A stretch of 64,000 bases of DNA. It comes from Hygrophila difformis (taxonomy: Eukaryota > Streptophyta > Magnoliopsida > Lamiales > Acanthaceae). Location: NCBI GenBank assembly GCA_030278955.1, contig JAOANR010000011.1, positions 43,821,417 through 43,885,416 on the forward strand. Reading direction: 5' to 3'. Every line of letters begins with the position of its first letter. Positions within the stretch are counted from its first letter, which is position 1. Shown here in pieces: positions 55,001 to 64,000 of this stretch. The translations under genes and the position numbers were made by a program. Under the pieces are notes generated by a model that did not search any database, had not been told where the DNA came from, and saw nothing but the letters and a program-made list of their open reading frames with translations.

Positions 55001-56022
55001 GCTCTTCTTCGAGTCATCCAGATCTTTAAACATGGACTTTGTGCCCGTCATATGGTTAGAGCAACCACTATCAATGTACCACACACCTCCAACGTCATCA
55101 TCAGCGGTACTTTGAGCCAGAAATAACTTTTGTTCTTGTTCTTGCTCAACAAAGTTGGATTTATGCTCATTCTTATGAGCGGCATCATCTGCAATCTTCT
55201 TCCAACAATTTGATTCCTTATGGCCAGGCTTCTTGCAATAATAGCATTTGGGACCTTTGTAAGACTGGGAATTTTGTTCCCTTTCCTCACTATGTCTTCT
55301 TCCACGTCCCCTTCCTCTTGATCCACCTCTGCCTCCTCCTCTTCTATTTGAATGCCACGATCTTTCTTTGTCGAAAGATTCATGCTTCACTTGAAAGGCC
55401 TTTTCTTCCTTCTTTTCGTCGGACCTGTTAAGCCTCTCTTCGTGAGCTTGTAGTGAGTCCATCATTTCATCAAAGGTGTATGTTGACATGTCCTTTGATT
55501 CTTCTATGGCAGCCACCACATGATCATACTTAGATGTAAGGCTTCTCAACACCTTCCCAACAACATGTTCATCGGTAATTTTTCTCCATAAGATCTCATT
55601 TTTTGCACCATGCTAGACACGCGCGACAACTAATCTTGCATAGATTCCTTGACCTTCATGAGAGACGTCTCAAACTCTCTTCTTAGTGATTGCAATCTCA
55701 CTGTAATCACTTTCTTATCACCAAGATACTCTTGCTTTAGAGTATCCCATGCCCCCTTTGACATGGTCGCCGATGCAATTCTCGGAAAGATTTCATCATT
55801 TAAGGCTTGTTGTATCATAAATAAAGCCCTGGAATCACTCTTCCTTCTGTCTCTTAATTGTTGATTGGGATTTTCCGGTTGAGCATCTTCAAAGCCATTC
55901 TCCACTATACTCCATAACTCTTGAGACTTGAACAAGGTTTTCATTTTCAAGCTCCAAAAATGGTAGTTTACACCCTTGAAAATCGGCAATTGAGGTGACC
56001 CGTTGTTCTGCATTATGCACAA
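52038..56022 (-). pseudogene. Copia Gag-Pol polyprotein, multiply disrupted
   Basis: Pieces in order on the minus strand: gag (56022-55630, with NYHFWSLKMKTLF), zinc knuckle CYYCKKPGHKESNC and protease WYIDSGCSNHMT (55552-54695), the integrase zinc-binding part HLRYGHLNVHG ... CEGCLYGK and DLCGPM (54708-54256), the catalytic continuation TDRGGEF and PQQNGVAERKNR (54347-53850), RT (53850-52798, with VFQLDVKSAFLNGEL and CLYVDDIIYF) and RNase H with the terminal TKHIEVQHHYIR block (52865-52038). Frameshifts separate several pieces, and in-frame stops lie near 53368 (TGA) and 52308 (TAG). All domains are recognisable, so decay is moderate, but no protein can be made intact. Confidence 0.9.
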
Positions 56023-56117
56023 TATGCTCTTAACCCTTGTTTAGTACTCACTCACATCTCCCCTTAATTCCCTGGACAGAAACCCAGAATTTATATAAAT
56101 TTGCTTTGATACCAAGA

Positions 56118-56444
56118 TGTTGGTTTAAATGGATTAAAAAAAAAAAAAGGAAGATGTAGCAGTATCGAAGAAAGGGTAAAGGCTTGCAGAGAAAAACTTT
56201 CTGCTCTCAATTTCTCATACTCAAATGAAAGACAATACATGGTTTAAATAAGCAAACAAATCAAATCTAATAACTTCCACTAATCCACACCTAAAATAAT
56301 GCCTGAGGTGGTGGACTTATTCTGGATTCCAAAGACTACACTACTGGCGGAATGATAGCAACAGAAAAAATTTGACACGGTTTATTTACTAAAGATAGTT
56401 CAACTATCAACGGCACTAGACGGGGTTTAAATCACATTTCAACA
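56118..56444 (-). repeat. 5' LTR of the copia element (327 bp)
   Basis: Bounded by TGTTGG (56118) and TTCAACA (56444) on the plus strand, i.e. TG...CA termini. It contains an A run near 56134-56147. Confidence 0.85.
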
Positions 56445-57960
56445 GTCAGCTCATTGTTGAGAAACACTTCTTGCCTTCTGAGATGTTTTTTAATTTTTAT
56501 TATGAGTCAAAAACTTGGATTTAAAGTTATATAGATTAATATTAATTTATTTTTTATTTAATTTTTTGTTTAATATTAATTTTGTTTATATTATTATTTT
56601 ATTTTTTATTTTATTAATTTACTTAGTATTATTTTTTTAAAAAGATATTTCTATGTATTATATTGTATTATAGTCCTATTATAATTTTATTTTTTATTAT
56701 TAATAAAAAAAATAAAGTATATGTTTGTATCATTGAAATGTATTAATTTTTAACTTCCAATTAAACTAAAATGAAATTGACATTTTACTTAATTAGTATT
56801 AAATTGTATTAGGAAAAGTGTATTTTATATATATTACACATATTTATTATATAAAAAATAATTGCATATGTTACTAAATTAAATACTCAATTTATTAATT
56901 AATTTTTTAAATCATTTCAAGAATTTTATATTTAATGGTTAAAATATTCAATTAATTTCTAATTAATAATTTCATAGCGTATGTAGAGGTTGCATTTGGT
57001 ATCGTTAATACATTCGCATTATAAATAATGTATTTTTCAATTCTCTTTGACATTTTTAAATTATGTTTCGTACATGTTATCAATGACGGACACACTCACA
57101 CACATATGGGCTTGGGGCGCCGCCCCAAGTTCAAAGTTTGCCATTAAATTTTTATATATATCTATATGTATCTTAGTTATGGTAGAAAATATTTTTATGT
57201 AATTTCGCCCTCCCAAGCTCAAACTTCGTCATTAGTTTTTTATATAGTTGCCTGAATTTTATTTATAGTAGAATGCATTTTCCTGTAATTTACGCAATAG
57301 AGAAGATGAATGCGGGAAAAAAGATAACATATTTCTTTATTGGTGGATTTTTTAACATATGCTCATATGTTCTTCAATCTTAATAAATATAATAATAAAC
57401 TTCACCTACCATATAAAGTTGTAACTAGATTACGGAGGGCATGTTTTACCGGCTTCTGATATTAGCATTTATCTTACATATTACGACTACTACGGTTTAG
57501 AGATTGTTAAATATCTTTATCTGCATTGAAATTTATTAAGAGAGATTTACGTAACACAATGGGATATGATTTTTTTAGTGACTCATTAGTATGTTATATT
57601 GTAAATTAAAAGGTTTTATAATGTTTTAAAAAATATCGACTCGTAATTTACAATTGCTATACATAATGTAAAAATAAAATTTTTATAATGAATATTCTAT
57701 ATAATATTTCTTTACTTATTTATATAGTGTGAGGAAAAAAAATTGTAACTCGCCCCCTGGTCCTCAGACTCCGTCTGCCAGTGCATGTTATAACCTAAAT
57801 GCCTAGAAATTTTAAGATTGCCGGTAAGGAAATGAGAATATAAATACCCATTTTACCGAATTGTAGGAATGCAATAAATTTCATCTCATCGATGACATTT
57901 ATTTTATCCTTTAAATAAAATAATACATACTTCACACAATGAAAATTTCATATTCACACC
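56445..57960. other. AT-rich intergenic sequence, no gene seen
   Basis: Very AT-rich with no coding signal. Near 57113-57131 there is a GC-rich near-palindrome (CTTGGGGCGCCGCCCCAAG) in a context that looks like transposon debris, with a weaker relative near 57206. Confidence 0.5.
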
Positions 57961-58120
57961 GTATGTATATAAAATGATAATGTGATATTATTTCATACAT
58001 ATACGGTAGTAATTTAAAGATAATAATCCAGTGACATACCGTATGTATATAAAATGATAATGTGATATTATTTCATACATATACGGTAGTAATTTAAAGA
58101 TAATAATCCAGTGACATACC
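57961..58120. repeat. Perfect 80-bp tandem duplication
   Basis: 57961-58040 and 58041-58120 are identical by reading. Each unit contains a small inverted repeat (GTATGTATAT ... ATACATATAC). Confidence 0.9.
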
Positions 58121-58825
58121 TTTATCCAAAAAAATTATGTTTTTCTTTTTTTCTTTTCACACTTGAGTGTCGCATAATAATAAATGGGTAATAGAAGAGC
58201 AATGAAAATAAATAGCTAGAGGTTTGGAGAATCGAATTCCAAACATAAAATTGAAAACTATAAGACTTGACTACGGCACCGGCTCTTATGTTTTATAAAA
58301 ATATATAAAAGCTATATTTGATTATATACTTTAATATAAAAATCTAAATATTTTAAAATTATTCTTCTCCGGTGTTAATTTACTACTACTATTAAATATT
58401 CGATGTTAAATTCTCCTCATTGTTTTCTTAAGAGGTCCCACTAGCAATCGACTCTTTTTCTTTTTTTTTTTCCTTTTTCCTTTTTTTTTTTTTTTCCGTT
58501 TTTCTATTTTTATTTTTGTGGCTTCCACTTCCTTCACCCATCAGCGATGGACAATTTCATTAGCCATTATGATTATGGATTATAGACTTGTAGCGAAAGC
58601 AAGCATGCATCAGTGAAAAGCTAAGCCTGTGAAAAAACCTCCTTAAAGTCTTTTATTAAGAATGCTTGCCAAAAGATATAAAGTAAAGTAATGCTAGAAT
58701 ATTTTATTAAGCTAGAATATAATGACTACTTTCATTTCAGCTTGGAATGGTTTTTACATGTAGTAGTTCACACACATATTTTCATTTAAAAAAATTTTGG
58801 GCCGTAATTGACACTTATGTGTGTT
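58121..58825. other. Intergenic sequence with pyrimidine-rich tract
   Basis: A T/C-rich run lies at about 58450-58505. No gene recognised. Confidence 0.5.
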
Positions 58826-59514
58826 TAGGGATGTCAACTTTACCCGTAGGGTAGGGTAACCCGTCGGGTAATCGAGTATCGGGTAGGGTAGGGTAGAGAT
58901 AATCGGGTAATCGGGTAGGGTATTACCCGAAATCGAAATAAATCATATCGGGTGCGGGTAGGGTACGGATTTCATATATTACCCGATTACCCTACCCGAT
59001 TAAATATATATTTATTTATTTATCTATATATACTTATATATATTTAATTTATATTTTATATTGAGATATATTTATATGTTTGTTTATTTATTTATTTATT
59101 TTTATATTTCAAATTTATTAACGTTTGAGATTGGCAGTAAAAAGATTTATGAATTTTTGACTGAATATTCTTAAATATTACAATATTTATTTATGTTGCT
59201 TTAGTGGTTTCTTTTAAATATTCTTTTAAATTTTGATCTCGTGGAATAATGAATGTTTTATTTATTTTTTATGGTGAAAAATAATTTTTTTCTTTATTAA
59301 AGTTGGGTCGGGTAGAGTCGGTTAACTATGTAATATTTAAGATTTCGGGTACCCGTTTACCCGCGGATAATCCACATATCCGACGGGCATTACCCGAATC
59401 CTACCCGATATTTAATTTTAGGGTAATAGGGTAGGGTAAGGGTAGGATAATTATATTTCGGGTAGTGAGTGGAGGTGGCCTACCCGTACCCTACCCTACC
59501 CATTTACATCCCTA
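58826..59514. mobile_element. hAT-type element with GGGTA-rich arms (8-bp TSD)
   Basis: Termini TAGGGATGTCAACT and the inverted TTTACATCCCTA are flanked by TGTGTGTT on both sides (58818-58825 and 59515-59522). The outer 150 bases on each side are dominated by GGGTAGGGTA and CGGGTA words (left) and TACCCGA words (right), so the arms pair imperfectly. The interior is AT-rich. Confidence 0.8.
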
Positions 59515-59522
59515 TGTGTGTT

Positions 59523-59657
59523 CAAACATGTGTGGAATCACAAACTACACAAATAATAAAAAGAATAAAAGGGAGGACTAGGGGGTGCGGTGAGAATCGA
59601 ACCTCCAATCTACGGTTGGAAGGTAGGAGACATGACCACTACGATCAAGTCCCATTC
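59523..59657 (-). mobile_element. tRNA-derived SINE, copy 3
   Basis: On the minus strand: GGGACTTGATCGTAGTGGTC (A-box region), GGAGGTTCGATTCTCACC (B box) and a body with CCTCCCTTTTATTC and TTTGTGTAGTTTGTG. The 3' end abuts the TSD of the hAT element at 59522. Its own TSD is not clear. Confidence 0.7.
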
Positions 59658-59976
59658 ACTTAAAGTTTTAAAATACTTATAAGATAAAATATAGTAAAGT
59701 GGGATCTTGCTTATAATCAATTTTTAATAATCCAGTAATAGCTCACATTTTACTTCTTTTACTTGTGTTATGTATACTATAATTTATCGTAAAGTTTAGT
59801 TAATCATGTTAAAATGTGGCTATAAATGGTTAAAAATTACGGCTCAAGCAGAATGAGTAAAAATTGCTAGTGATATGATATGCATTATTATTATTATAAG
59901 TGGAAACCACGAGACAAACGGAAAAGAGAAAAAATCCATAATCAAAAAGCTAAATGAAAAAGCAACTAGAGACTAA

Positions 59977-60168
59977 GGCCCTGTTCTCTAGGCCTTAATT
60001 TTTCTGATCTGATCTGAATTTATAAGACCTGGTCTGGTCTGATCTGAATTTGTCTGGTCTGGTCTGGTCTGATCTGATTCCATCTGATCTGGTCTGATCT
60101 GATCTGAATTGATCTGGTCTGATCTGGTCTGATCTTATTTTATTTATATTTTGATTCTAATTAGATTT

Positions 60169-60216
<48 letters not shown>

Positions 60217-60304
60217 TTAATAATTAATTTATTATTTATTATTATAATAATAACAATAAATTAGTAATTATTAAAAAATAATTTATTAATAAATTAGTGA
60301 TTAG

Positions 60305-60363
<59 letters not shown>

Positions 60364-60970
60364 ATAGTAATAATAGTTAATTAATTGTTTTTTTACTATT
60401 GTTAATTATTACTACTAATTACTAATACAGTATTTATTATATATTATTATTTTCAATAATAATTAATTATTAATAGTTAATTAATTATAATTATAATAAT
60501 AGTTAATAAAATAATAATTATTAAGAGTTAATTACAACTATTATTAATAATATTATTATCATTATTATTGTTATTATCATTATTATATATTTTAAACATA
60601 TTTAATGAAAGTATTTAAAACTATATTTTGAAAGTATTTATAATATAAAATATATTAAGAACGTGACTAGTATATTTAAATAATATTTTGTGAGCAAAAG
60701 AATATTTTTAGAAATATTTTTAAATAAGTACAATATAAATAATATTTGTATTGCTATATTTTTTTGCTTTTTATAAAAAAATATTATATGTAATTATATA
60801 ATTTTATTATAATGATCTGATCTGGTCTGGTCTGAATGTTTCTGGTCTGGTCTGATCTGATCTGATTTGATCTGGTCTGATCTGAATGTTTCTTATCTGA
60901 TCTGGTCTGATCTGATTTTGAAAAAAAAATAAGTAATAAGTTCTGAAAATAAGTTATAGAGAACAGGGCC
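59977..60970. mobile_element. Tourist-like element with CTGATCTGGT repeats (TAA TSD)
   Basis: Ends GGCCCTGTTCTCTA and TAGAGAACAGGGCC are inverted and flanked by TAA (59974-59976 and 60971-60973). Near each end there are degenerate (CTGATCTGGT) repeats (60003-60135 and 60812-60920), in the same orientation at both ends. The centre has (ATA)n at about 60170-60216 and (TTA)n at about 60305-60362, which are complementary. No coding capacity. Confidence 0.7.
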
Positions 60971-61301
60971 TAAGCTCGAAGAAACCATGCGCTGGACAGT
61001 GGACACAGCGGTCGTCAACTCATCGTATACAAAATCCGGAGCAAATGCCCAGGTGATATGCATTATTTGACACAATTTCTATACTCTCTTTGTCCCATTT
61101 TGTAATATCCTATTACTGTTGGACATGAGAATTAAGGTAGAAATAATTTGTGAGTATATGATGGAGTTTACATAGTTGTTAGAAAGAAAAATTATTTCTA
61201 TTTATAAAAAGAAAAAACACATTTATGATGAGATTCAAAATAGTAAGTACAACATTTTAGCCGGGATAAAAAAAATTTCGTATTTTTTTTTAATTAAAAG
61301 T

Positions 61302-61377
61302 GGCCAGTGGGGAATCGAACCTCCAACCTTCTGTTGGAGTTAAGGGACTTAACCACTTCGGCTAAGTTCTCATTCCC
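61302..61377 (-). mobile_element. tRNA-derived SINE, copy 4 (head only)
   Basis: On the minus strand: GAACTTAGCCGAAGTGGTT and GGAGGTTCGATTCCCCAC, then it stops. Only the tRNA-like head of about 76 bases is present, yet AATTAAAAGT occurs on both sides (61292-61301 and 61378-61387), so this short copy seems to have inserted as such. Confidence 0.7.
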
Positions 61378-61387
61378 AATTAAAAGT

Positions 61388-62208
61388 CGTTTATGGACCT
61401 AAACACATTGCAAAACCACAAAATTTTGTTTTTTCATGTTTTCGTTTATTTACAGCCCTTAATTTTAGTTTTAAAGCACAGTATAATCTGAAAATCTTAG
61501 AACTAAATTTGGTTGCAGATTCCAACTGTTTAATCCCATCTACTCTCTCTTTAAAATCGCCAAAATGCACATTGGATTCTTCCTTCATCCCTCGGAATCT
61601 TGCTTGGATTTTCATTAGTATACTACTACTATATATACTCCTACTCCTCACAACTGATGAACCGACATCTCATTTATTAATTACGAGTATTAATTAATTA
61701 ACTAATGATTTTAAATAAACATGCTTAATCCAAGAATCGGAACATATTCTTACAGCCGGAGTTTTCAGTGAGATTCCCAGAAGCCCCCTGGAGTCCAATA
61801 CCAAATCGATCTACACCATTCACTTTCTTATATCCACAACCTCAACGGCGTAGATGCATCTGCCGTCACCCCAGTCCCCAGAATCACCCCCTCATTTTGT
61901 CAGGAAGTAGGATATTCTCAGAGCAGTCATTACAACTGGCAAGATTTGTGGCTTTAATTACCAACAACTACTCCCATTTTGAAAAAACAAGAGTCCAAGT
62001 GTTGGGAATAAAACAACTCAGAATCGGATCATGGGGACAAATAATTCAAAGAAATAGATAAAGAAATCATAATTAACGCGGATACGCGTGAATTAGGGCT
62101 TAATCTGGAATTCAGCAATGGACAGACAAGTCACATACAGGGTTGTCTGGGGAAAGGATTTTCTTTTCCTTTGCCTTTCCCAAAGCTTATCATTATCGTG
62201 CTTTATCC
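61388..62208. other. Intergenic sequence upstream of the SKS gene
   Basis: No gene recognised. The final part holds the promoter of the gene at 62555. Confidence 0.5.
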
Positions 62209-62217
62209 TTTTTATAC
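62209..62217 (+). promoter_or_regulatory. TATA box of the SKU5-similar gene
   Basis: TTTTTATAC in CCTTTTTATACGAAC, about 125 bases before the leader intron donor. The spacing suits a start near 62245. Confidence 0.45.
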
Positions 62218-62333
62218 GAACACTCTTCGGCTAAGGCAGATCATAATTCATAAACCCACACAGATTTAGAAACAAGGATTCACTCACATTCTTCTGCTCT
62301 TTCCACTTTTGTGCGAGCAATCGCCGGAGCCTG

Positions 62334-62536
62334 GTGAGATTATACCCAATGTGCACAATTTTCTTTGTTTTCTTGTTCCAATAGCTTCATCCCACTTCAG
62401 ATCTGTTTAAAGTTTTAATCTTTTTTCTCTGGAATTATCCTCATTTTCAATTTAATGTGAAAATGCACTTATCAAGAAGCTCAAATAGTTCAAGATTTGA
62501 ATGTTCTTACGACGGTTTATTGTGGGGGTTTTGCAG
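62334..62536 (+). other. Probable leader intron of the SKU5-similar gene
   Basis: Donor CTG|GTGAG at 62334 and acceptor GGTTTTGCAG at 62536, 18 bases before the ATG. The T-rich tract before the acceptor supports splicing. Confidence 0.5.
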
Positions 62537-62554
62537 ATTCAGGTTCGTTTTAAA

Positions 62555-64000
62555 ATGGGGCGAGCGGTTTTGCTAATTTCGCTCGTGGTTTTGGCGTTTT
62601 CGGGTGTCTGTATTGTGAGAGCGGAGGATGCTTACAAGTATTACACATGGACTGTCACTTACGGAATCGCTTCGCCGCTTGGCACTGCCCAACAGGTTTG
62701 TTCTCACGTTTTCCTGTCTGTCTGTGGAAACTGGGAAGTAGTGTGTTGATGGATCTGTTGACTGTGGTTGGATTTTCAGGTCATTCTCATCAATGGTCAG
62801 TTTCCTGGTCCTACGCTTGACACTGTGACCAATGACAATATCATCCTTAACCTTGTCAACAAGCTGGACCAGCCTTTTCTTTTGACCTGGTGAGCCAATT
62901 ACAAAGACTCAATGTTACATGATCTGTTTTCATTACCTAACTGTAGTGGTTTAAGAATTTTGAATTGAATTGCAGTCGTTTTCTTGATTGTTATTATTGT
63001 GGTTTTAAGGCTGTGCCTGTATGCGATTGGATGTACCTTTTGCCTAGTAAATTTTGAACTATGACGTTTGTGGAAAGACATGATGGAGATGGTTGAGATA
63101 TTGTGTTGATTAGGAATGGGATTAAGCAGAGGAAGAATTCTTGGCAAGATGGTGTATTGGGAACGAATTGTGCCATCCCTCCAAATGGAAATTACACGTA
63201 TAAATTCCAAACTAAGGATCAAATCGGAAGCTACACGTACTTCCCATCGACCCTGATGCACAGGGCCGCCGGAGGGTTTGGTGCAATCAACATCTATGCT
63301 AGATCTGTGATTCCAGTGCCGTATGCCAAGCCAGATGGAGATTTTAGCCTCCTCGTCGGCGATTGGTACAAGACAGGCCACAAGGTTAGATTTGGGAGCA
63401 TCTTTAGCCTATTCAAAGTTTTGAAGCTGGATATGTTGTTATTTGTGACCAAGAAATCTGTTTTTGAGTGATAAATATGATGCAAAATGCACCATTGAAA
63501 GAATGTCTTGTTTGTTTCTTTCAAAGCGATGGTGAAATCGATTTGGTCTTGAAAAATGATTGTGCTGTTGCAGGAAATTGCACAAATGCTGGATGCAGGA
63601 AAGCCCTTGCCTTTCCCTGATGGAATCCTTATAAATGGTCGTGGGCAATCTTCCTTCAGCGGCAACCAAGGTATGCTTTTCATTGCAGTACATTTGAATG
63701 CTTTCGGCTTTCCCTGGCGATGGACTTTTGTGCAATGTGTATTTTGGTTTTGTATAAACATGACAAACATGCCATCGAATGTGAGCTTATATTATATGAA
63801 TCTTGATTGGTGTCCAGGGAAAACCTACATGTTGAGAGTATCGAATGTCGGTCTGTCCACCACATTCAATTTCAGAATCCAGGGGCATAAATTGAAGCTC
63901 GTTGAAGTCGAAGGGTCTAACGTCCTTCAGAATGTGTACGACTCTCTCGATGTTCATGTTGGCCAGTCCGTGACCGTACTCGTTACCCTGGATCAGATCC
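62555..64000 (+). CDS. SKU5-similar (SKS) multicopper-oxidase-like protein, 5' five exons
   Basis: This family is related to ascorbate oxidase and includes SKU5 and the pollen proteins Bp10 and NTP303; members are secreted or GPI-anchored and act at the cell wall. Exons: 62555-62695, 62780-62889, 63114-63384, 63574-63670 and 63818 to beyond the window; all introns are GT/AG and phases match. The protein starts [17 protein letters not shown] (signal peptide), then [59 protein letters not shown] and [17 protein letters not shown]. The expected copper-ligand positions read QDG and LMHRAAGG where true oxidases have HWHG-type and HxH motifs, as is usual in SKS proteins, so oxidase activity is doubtful. 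The frame is intact as far as visible. The family is about 540 residues, so roughly half lies outside. Confidence 0.93.

Larger units (their letters stand above)
51834..56444 (-). mobile_element. Ty1/copia retrotransposon, decayed, 3' LTR truncated
   Basis: The 5' LTR is 56118-56444 (minus strand TGTTGAAATG to CCAACA). The 3' LTR is 51834-52050 and lacks its terminal 130 bases or so. The primer site TGGTATCAAAGC (56114-56103), close to the initiator-Met tRNA site TGGTATCAGAGC used by copia elements, follows the 5' LTR. A purine tract GGGAAGG precedes the 3' LTR. The coding order gag-protease-integrase-RT-RNase H identifies copia. Both LTR pieces share the block from CTTCCACTAATCCACAC to the end. 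Confidence 0.9.

Noticed and set aside
63103..63471. 122-residue single frame in the SKS gene
   Set aside because: It reads through the splice sites at 63113 and 63384. The correct product uses exon 63114-63384 joined to neighbouring exons.

Overview
The window is nuclear DNA of a flowering plant, most likely a eudicot. It holds intron-containing genes of plant-specific families (RPW8-type defence protein, dirigent proteins, reticulon-like protein, SKU5/ascorbate-oxidase-like multicopper protein) in AT-rich sequence packed with plant LTR retrotransposons, hairpin MITEs, a Pack-MULE-like element and tRNA-derived SINEs. I cannot name the species.

Positions 1-35310 are almost entirely nested retrotransposons that can be unpicked from target-site duplications (TSDs). 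The outer layer is a decayed minus-strand Ty3/gypsy element (1432-35305, TSD CTGCC/CTGTC) whose LTRs carry a 14-copy minisatellite and which keeps only a broken gag. Its 5' LTR was hit by an Athila-type LTR on the minus strand (pieces 4590-7538, 28815-29190 and 33568-34409; TSD GCCAC/CCCAC). That LTR was then hit twice: by a 21.3-kb plus-strand Athila-type element (7544-28809, TSD ACTAC) with LTRs of about 5 kb, and by a 4.4-kb solo LTR resembling Tekay/Del (29191-33562, TSD GCTGA).

The 21.3-kb element is the most unusual object here. Besides a decayed gag-pol it carries nested palindrome modules built on AATTCGGTCTAGACCGAATT, both in its LTRs and in its 3' internal region. One cluster ends just before a promoter-like segment and a possible two-exon ORF. 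The element also has an F-box-protein-like segment downstream of pol, three copies of a polypurine-tract-like motif, and LTR ends that have swallowed older primer-binding-site sequence.

From 35400 to 50600 small transposons (Pack-MULE-like, SINE, Mutator-, hAT-, Tourist- and Stowaway-type MITEs, palindromic repeats) surround a solo RPW8 gene (37440-37931) and an inverted pair of dirigent genes (41729-42262 minus; 45596-46155 plus). The second dirigent copy has a frameshift in its signal peptide. From 50640 to 64000 come a four-exon reticulon-like gene, a broken Ty1/copia element, a long AT-rich intergenic stretch with more MITEs and SINEs, and the first five exons of an SKU5-similar gene that runs off the end. 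The genes do not form one pathway: RPW8 and dirigent products are typically defence-related, and the SKS protein is expected in the cell wall or apoplast.
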